Position numbers and translations under genes: made by a program. From Clusia tigrina (taxonomy: Eukaryota > Arthropoda > Insecta > Diptera > Clusiidae), in contig OV050030.1 of NCBI GenBank assembly GCA_920105625.2, positions 176,219,315-176,283,314 of the forward strand: a stretch of DNA of 64,000 nucleotides. Direction: 5' to 3'. How positions within the stretch are numbered: the stretch's first letter is position 1; each line of letters begins with the position of its first letter. Shown here piece by piece: positions 57,721-64,000 of this stretch. The notes under the pieces were generated by a model that had not been told where the DNA came from, ran no database searches, and saw only the letters and a program-made list of their open reading frames with translations.

Positions 57721-59739
57721 ACCCGATGCAGTGTGGCGGGTTAAGAACCACGACAATTGCTGTGAGCTAGCCGCGGCCACCACACTGCATCATACTAGTG
57801 GTGCGGTAACAAAGTAGAAGCAGCAGAAAGCAGATGTACACGATCGGCATATGCTGTTTGTTTCTTAGCGTTGTTGAAATATTAAAATGATAAACCATAA
57901 GCACACTATAGGCTTTTGCTGTTTCTTTCTTTGCATTTTGCTAAAATATTAAAAATGGAAAAGTAGAAGCACACTATCGGCTTTTTGTTCTCTTAATACA
58001 TTCGGCAATTACTATCAAATAAAATGGCAATAAAGAGGGAAAATAATAATAATATAAGGACTTATTTTAAAAACAATATAAATGAAGCAATATGCAAAAA
58101 ATGAAGTGAGCGAATAAAGAACAATAGAAATTATAATTTCAAAACGCATTTGAAAAAACTCCACAAGATAACGATTACAATGAATAATTAAGTCCAATTG
58201 CATCTTCGTCGTCCATTATGCAAGAAAAACGTTGAAATTGAAATCTACAATAAGCAAAAAAGTCATAAATAGGTCTTTTTACAGAAAAAATTGTTATTTT
58301 TAGCGTTTTAAATTACCCGAATATGAGAATCTTATAGCCTTGGATGATATCTTCGAAAAAGATTCGTTTAAATACAAAGAATTTGAAAAAAAATCTCCCA
58401 TTCGAAATAAAGGGTTGGCTGCTATAAATAAACATTGATAAAGCGACAAGATTCTCGTGAAACATATTTGTCAACAGTGCGCAATTTATTACAGATGGTA
58501 AAACAAATTCAATTATTCTTGGAATGCTGGATTTAAAGGGTATTGGATCAAGTACATCTAGAAATGTATCCAAAGAAATTCTGAGATTTTGAGGCAACTA
58601 TAAAATAATTTTGAATCAAATAGTGTCTATTATATCCGATAATGGCAATTACAAATACTCAAAAATGAATAAACTTAGATGCAAAAAAAAATTAAAGTTA
58701 CTCGTAATAAATATTTCCAAGCTTGTATAAAAATATTTTTAAGTTCATTCCACTGCTTCATCTTCCTCAAATATATGTAAATTATTAAAAAGCATTGTCC
58801 GAATTTGATGGAATCAATTTGACCAACAATATATATTTTCCAATGTGTAGTTTCACTTAAACGGTATCTGCTCTCGGTAAAATGATTTTTAAGGTAGCAA
58901 AATTAAGTTCGATTTTAATGTAAAAATAAAATAAGTTTTTAATTCAGTTATTCCTTCTATCAAGGTAAACTAATAAGTTCACTTGCGTCGGTGGAATTGC
59001 GAAGTAATTTTTGCTCAGAGCACGTAACTCGGGATAGCTGTATACTTTTTCCGAATCACTTTTTATTATCACTTCTAAAAAATTTAAGTTCCAGCCATTC
59101 AATCTTCTTATGTACACGAGTAGTACCATTATTAGATTCATAATATGAACCCCATTCCCTAAAGACTAAGTTAAAAGTACATCCTCTTCATCAATAATAT
59201 CGCCAGTGAATGAATTGGAAAATTACAATTTTTACACGTGAAACTGCATAGCCTTATATTTTTGGAAAGTCTTATTTGTTTTTAATTCCAAGATTTCTCG
59301 GCAGTCATTGGAGTTTTTTCTGCAAATTTATTTTTTTATTTTTTTGGTTATTCATTTATTTATTAAATTCACTCATTTCGAAGCTAACAATGAGTAATTA
59401 AATCATAAGAGCTAAGTTGCTAACATAATTTATCCCGCACCAGTTGCGGTTAGTATAAAATTTTATAAAATTTTTTTCCATTTCATTTTAATTCAATTTA
59501 AATTCATTGTAATATATGTAGAGTAGCGCAATTACAAAAATCCGTCTACTGTTTCAAGTAGATTTATTCAAGTTAGAAGGAAATATGGAAAAAATACAAT
59601 ATGGGGTACCCCAATTGGGTCGCCAATGCGATGTAATAAAAGGAGTAGTATTTTTCTACAAACTCCGCCTCAATCCAAGTGGGATTTGCAATATTAAAAA
59701 ATATTTCATTTGTATATAAAGTTCAATTTAATAAAAATT
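57721..59739. other. No recognisable gene; AT-rich
   Basis: A 12-bp inverted repeat GATGCAGTGTGG/CCACACTGCATC (57725-57736, 57780-57791) and an imperfect tandem duplication of about 68 bp (57851-57985, each unit with GCTGTTT and AGCACACTAT) stand out. The rest is AT-rich with short frames lacking motifs. Confidence 0.45.
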
Positions 59740-60376
59740 AAGGATTAATATTTTGCAACCATTCTCTTGTTTTTTCAAAGACAAAGACTTCGTAAATATA
59801 TTGGCTGTGTTCTCAGATGTGTATATGTATTTGACATAATTTTTGCCGGATATAATTTTTGCCGACGTATGTAATGAAAACGGATATCAATATGCTAGCT
59901 TCTTTTGTGTACAGTGGGATATTTTACCACAAACTGAGCGCCTTGATTATCACAGAGCATAGTTGTAGCACTCTTCAGAAATGTTTGAAAACCCATCTCT
60001 TTTATCATACTTCGATGAAATGCACCCCATTTTACACCCTGTTATATGGCGATATATTCAGCCTCTATTGTATTCAGAGAAACCACATTTTGCTTTTTGG
60101 CAATGAGGCAACCACCAAAGAAGAGAGCATTCCCGCTTAAAGACTTTCGATTGGTTTTGTCGGTTCCCCAGATCGCATCTGCGAAAAAAAGTAAATTTTG
60201 ATTATTTTTCACGTAAGCTAACAAACTTTTAGGTTTGGCTTTTAGGTTACTGAGAATTCGTTTTGCTGCCACAATATGCCCGTTATGTGGGTGACTATTC
60301 TATTGTGACCATTCTATTGGATACAATTTGGTCGATATCTGGCCTAGTCATAATGGCCAAATATGCCAGACCTCTG

Positions 60377-61061
60377 TGAGGAACCAAAATGCTGAACATC
60401 CTCGTATTTTGGTCTCACAACCTGGGCACGCACGCGCGCATGTGAGTTGCCCACACCCAAAAACTATCACCGCCATCTAGCGGCCACTAGGGCTACACAA
60501 TTGGAACATCGAACGTAGCACACTTGGTGGCCATATGGAAACGCGCCCGAACACCTCACACCACAAACAGCTGAGAAAGGATTATAAAAACGCGTACAGA
60601 GCGTAATTTAGCCCTTCTTCTTCGGCGAGCCAGCAGAGTGACAACACAGGTAACTATCCTAGGACACTGACGCATAGTTACACTGAGAAATTCGGGATTC
60701 GTCTGCTTTTCTCAGTGCTAACCTAGACATAGGATACTCGCTTGAGATCCTGACTTTTGCAAGACTGAGAATTTCGAGATTCGTCTGCCTTTCTCAGTTC
60801 TTGTCCAAAGCAGCACCTAGCGAGTATTCACTGAACACTGACGCTTTTGTTACACTGAGAATTTCGGGATTCGTCTGACTTTCTCGGTGCTAACCCATAC
60901 GCTCGTGACCTAATGTACAGGAACGAGGTCAACACCACGGACTATTTCACCGCAACGTGGGATTCCTCGCCACCGCACGTAAGTATACTGAAATATTATA
61001 CAATTGCAAAAGCTACGGTCTGGTAATATAGTGTAAACCACGGCCGTATTTCAGGAAAACA
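60377..61061. mobile_element. Solo LTR (685 bp) inserted in copia pol
   Basis: Begins TGAGGAACCAAAATGC and ends GGAAAACA, with a perfect 5-bp duplication CTCTG (60372-60376 and 61062-61066). Copia coding sequence lies on both sides. A TATAAAA box is at 60583-60589 if read on the plus strand. Downstream of it three similar hairpins are repeated every 80-90 bp. Pao/BEL type is possible from the 5-bp duplication, but no coding sequence confirms it. Confidence 0.75.
60682..60888. repeat. Three iterated hairpins in the solo LTR
   Basis: ACTGAGAA ... TTCTCAGT at 60682-60716 and 60764-60798, and ACTGAGAA ... TTCTCGGT at 60854-60888, each 35 nt with a shared loop core ATTCGTCTG. The third has a change that keeps pairing through a G-T wobble. 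Confidence 0.8.
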
Positions 61062-61960
61062 CTCTGTATTAGAATTAAGTATATATCGATGTTAGATAGG
61101 TTAAGTTTTTTTCCAATAATAAATAACAAATAATCAACCCTGGAAATAAATAAATTTTGTATGGACCCTGGACAACGGCGGGCGTCACCTCAGCATAAGC
61201 GTAGGCAGGAAGGTTCATTACACCTCCAAGTAAGGATTGATATATTTTTATGTTTACACCAAAACAATTCTCATCATCGCATTTCTCCAGGACAGTTCCA
61301 TCTGCATATGGTGTGGCTGCAGCTTTGCATTCAATCAAACCCCATTTTTTCACTAATTCGGTTATATATCTTTCTTGATGAATTCTAATCCCACCTTGAA
61401 AACCATCTTGTTGAATTTCCATTCCCAAATAATATCTTATTGGGCCCACGATCGATCGCTTCTACTTGCGTACTTAACTTTTCAATTATCTTAGTTGACT
61501 CTAATGAACAAAATAAAATTATGTCGTCAACATACAATGCTAAAATATTAATCTCAATCTCGCTGCTCATTGTATACACGAACTTGTCAGATTTGCATCA
61601 TTGGAATTCCATGTTATTTAGAAAAGTATTCTTTTTATTGTTCCGATAACTTCCGACCGATTTTAGTCCATACAAAGTTTTTTTTATTCAGAAATTTTTT
61701 GTGGATGATTTTGCCTGACAAACATTTCCGGTTGCCGCATATAAACTTCTTCTTCTATCTCACTTTAAATACGCTGACACAAGATCAGTATGGTTCACAA
61801 GAATTTATGTTTAACCGATAGTGCCAACACAAGGCGTATAGTTGAATGCCTTGCTACAGGTGATTTAAAGTTTTCGACTGTATCATCTGGATTGTGCTTC
61901 GTTGTAAAACACCCATCTCGATCCAATAACTTTTTTATTTATCGGACTGTCCACTAACTC

Positions 61961-62059
61961 CCGTCGTGCTTCGCCAGCATCTCGATCCAGACTCCCTCTT
62001 CTCCTACTCTCGCTCTTGCGGTCGCATATAAAAGAATGAGAATTTCAACGCATGACAGC
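61961..62059. other. Short joint between copia and gypsy fragments
   Basis: No feature recognised beyond a GC-rich, TCTC-rich patch. Confidence 0.4.
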
Positions 62060-62660
62060 TCATCCAAACCTGAGAAATTGCGTCGTCCCGAGGTACTCCT
62101 GTCCATTTTTCTTTTGGTTTTCAAGTTCTTTGTCTTCCTCATAATCTTCATTCACTTCTGGAACTGGAGCACACCATGGCTTTAATTTATCACTGCTCAC
62201 TACAGTGCTAAACTGTCGTTGTGTTTGCTGAGAAGTTTCAGCCTCCTTTACAACATATCTCATGTATCGCAATACCCTGCTACGGGCCTAGGTACTCAAC
62301 TTCTACCTTCCGCGAATCGCCGGCACTTGGAAGCCGCTTTCAACTAGGAGCAAGTCTCCATACTCATACCCATGTGTTGTCTTGTATTTAGCAATGAATC
62401 GTATCTTCCATTTTTGCCCAGCAGCCTCGATGTTTTTGATAGCGTTTTTTCTTCGTTTGGATAAGTTCACCTCATGTTCATTGTTTACATCTTCGCTAAC
62501 CGCCTGCAAATATTTACTTCCGGTAATATCTCGCAATTGAAAGTCGTAAACCAACTCAATGGCTGAATATTTAGTAGTGGAATTTACCTTCGTATTGATG
62601 CCGTAACTCTTCGTCCAATCTCTCAAATCATCAACTAAAGCTTGCCCAGTGTAGTGTATG
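62060..62660 (-). pseudogene. gypsy-type integrase C-terminal fragment
   Basis: Minus strand. TTKYSAIELVYDFQLRDITG near 62585-62525, SKRRKNAIKNIEAAGQKWK near 62465-62410, HGYEYGDLLLVES near 62370-62330, then in another frame TQRQFSTVVSSDKLKPWC near 62225-62170. This is the region after the integrase catalytic core in a common insect gypsy lineage. The core and LTR are absent. About 60 codons between the two pieces seem lost. Confidence 0.7.
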
Positions 62661-63203
62661 AAAAGCATAATGTATTTATATATACACAAACGCCAACACC
62701 ATACGCGGCGTAGGCACATGCAATGTGAGCGGAGACCCAACGTAAGTACATCGAACTCTCATATAAGAATGTCCACGTTATGAAGCGCGAACAGCGCGCA
62801 CGTTTTTGATTACGCTGCTTTCTAATGTTCAATGCCCTGGAACGAAAGTACGTTGGCATTGACCGTGATACTTTCCGCTGACATTGCAAAAGCCCTATAT
62901 TAAGAACCATATTATATACTAAGTCTTAGCACATAAGAAATTAAAAGAATAAATAGCAATAAGGTTTTATCAATAAATCAGATTCGATCTGGAAACCAAA
63001 CTTATCGCTTCTCATTCAATATTTGGCTGTACTCTAATAGTCACCGATTGAAATTGTACGCTAGCTCTCGCGCCGCTATTCTTTGAGCCCATCTCTACAT
63101 GGCGATGCCGCCAATCTGCAATTCTGATATCAATCCTGCCAAATTATTAAAAACCCAAAAATTTTAAACAATCTTAAAATAAATCTTAAACTCCAATAAG
63201 AAG
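62661..63203. other. Unassigned; possible LTR-like sequence
   Basis: AATAAATAGC near 62950 and CAATAAATCAG near 62972 look like polyadenylation signals, and the sequence precedes the short frame at 63204. No paired repeat or primer site was identified. Confidence 0.25.
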
Positions 63204-63640
63204 ATGAACACCGAGTTCCACCGACTATTCGAAAATGTTCAACAACTGGCAGAGCAACACATCCACAAAGAAGCAAACCACCAAAACCTGACGTTATACC
63301 CTGTTGATGGAAGCACTCCAACCCCACGCTTAATACAACAAAATTTTGAAAAACTAACAAAAATCGAAGAATACTTGCCACAATCTACTACTCCAAAAAA
63401 CCACCACTTTACATACCATCTACTTCACGCTCAGGCCCTAAACCCATAACCATAGAGGAGTATAAACAAAGGAACGCTATACACACTCCACAACCACACA
63501 AAGACGAACAATCGACAAAACGTCACCGGAGAAAACGAGCAGGGAAAAACGTGCAAACTCGCACAAAAATAGCATTACTCTGGAGAGATTTCAACCTCGC
63601 GAACACCAAAATTAAACAAAAACAAATACAAACTAAATAG
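63204..63640 (+). pseudogene. Unidentified short protein with basic C-terminus, one frameshift
   Basis: ATG at 63204 (MNTEFHRLFENVQQLAEQH) is open to 63449. From about 63400 the sense reading seems to move to another frame: PKPITIEEYKQRN near 63437-63475, then the basic stretch TKRHRRKRAGKNVQTRTKIA near 63517-63575, LLWRDFNLANTKIKQ and a stop at 63638-63640. The switch lies just after a run of As near 63395. About 145 codons in total. The combination of an acidic helix-rich N-terminus and an Arg/Lys-rich end suggests nucleic-acid binding, perhaps a Gag-like or mobile-element protein. I do not recognise the family. Confidence 0.4.
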
Positions 63641-63688
63641 CTAAATAAGATTAAAACAAATACTAATAATATAAAAAATGTATACAAT

Positions 63689-63711
63689 GGGTAGGTAGGT
63701 AGGTAGGTAGG
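63689..63711. repeat. (GGTA)n microsatellite
   Basis: Five to six GGTA units. Confidence 0.9.
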
Positions 63712-64000
63712 AGTGGCCGCCCAGTTTGCCAAAAGCACACTTGAGCGCACATAATGGCACATTGTGATACCACGGTGTGGCGCCTTTCAAGCACTGACTA
63801 AAAAATTCCCATACTTGGGATGGAGATAGTCAGCGCATGGACAGCTCCAGGAAAGGTACGACTCCCCCGTCATGTTTCAGGAAACCATCCTGATACTTTG
63901 ATGAACCTGGCTATGCCCCTAATATTAATGGATGACAGGTCTGTCAGGCTTGTAAGAAATGGGGCACCAAAGGTGCGAATTCTTCTTCTGCTCAAGGATG
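63712..64000. other. Unassigned sequence to window end
   Basis: More GC-balanced than the surroundings and starting straight after the GGTA repeat, as the end of a non-LTR element or SINE might. No family recognised. Confidence 0.3.

Larger units (their letters stand above)
59740..61960 (-). pseudogene. Ty1/copia pol remnant (RT and RNase H), split by a solo LTR
   Basis: Minus strand, in order. RT start near 61900-61690 (ARHSTIRLVLAL, EEEVYMRQPEMF, KTLYGLKSVGS). YVDDIILF near 61530. YYLGMEIQ and IHQERYITELVKKWG near 61440-61350. YLAIMTRPDIDQI near 60370-60320, just past the solo LTR. RNase H near 60260-60045 (FADAIWGTDKTNRKSLSGN, TIEAEYIAI). The C-terminus near 59960-59770 has HIDIRFHYIR and NTANIFTKSLSLKK. 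These are standard copia pol motifs. Frames are broken in several places and no copia LTRs were recognised. Confidence 0.8.

Noticed and set aside
58313..58597. Minus-strand frame of 94 codons (and a plus-strand lysine-rich frame over it)
   Set aside because: AT-rich, no domain and no conserved motif; likely chance.
62661..63080. LTR belonging to the gypsy integrase fragment
   Set aside because: The fragment is minus strand, so its 3' LTR should lie left of 62060; no paired copy or primer site here.

Overview
This 64 kb window is transposable-element territory from an insect genome, very probably a fly (Diptera). I base that on AT-rich sequence, insect-type LOA, Jockey and R1 clade non-LTR elements, Ty3/gypsy elements primed by tRNA-Leu, tRNA-Ser-like and tRNA-Lys-like sequences, Tc1/mariner and Ty1/copia remnants, and long (TA)n microsatellites. 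The mix would suit a tephritid fruit fly, but that is a guess. I found no complete host gene. Almost every long reading frame is a retroelement gene, and most carry stops or frameshifts.

Layout. 1-333: 3' end of a LOA-type element. 1295-6680 (+): near full-length LOA-type element with ORF1 and ORF2 coupled by TAATG. 6771-12964 (-): mdg3-like LTR retrotransposon, about 6.2 kb, with 620/622-bp LTRs, 4-bp target duplication ATAT and a tRNA-Leu primer site. 13330-15668 (+): 5'-truncated Jockey element with poly(A). 15669-46987: a large composite made of one gypsy-group LTR family (called G here). Its 5' part (15669-18576) is inverted; three tandem units follow (unit 1 19178-24158, unit 2 33110-41785, unit 3 42270-46987), sharing LTRs at 24100-33109 and 41786-42269. 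Units 1 and 2 both hold the same R1-clade insertion and the same MITE-like sequence. An 8.5-kb mdg1/412-like element (24159-32682, -) is nested in the first shared LTR, a deleted 412-like element (34770-37163, -) sits in unit 2, and a solo LTR of that 412-like family sits in unit 3. 46988-48116: mdg3-like gag fragment fused to a Tc1/mariner transposase fragment. 48221 to about 53118 (-): almost intact Jockey element between two (TA)n tracts. 54256-56791: Tc1-like remnant and a third Jockey copy. 56792-59739: no recognisable gene. 59740-61960 (-): degenerate copia element split by a 685-bp solo LTR. 62060-62660 (-): gypsy integrase fragment. 63204-63640: unidentified short reading frame.

How the parts relate. 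The G-family tandem units share reverse transcriptase lesions, including His in place of the first catalytic Asp, so they more likely multiplied by DNA-level recombination than by their own retrotransposition. Unit 2 is a mosaic: unit-3-like to about 38277, unit-1-like after about 38327. The youngest insertions, judged by LTR pairs differing at about 1 percent, are the mdg3-like element and the mdg1/412-like element. All similarities were judged by eye and family names are by motif recognition.
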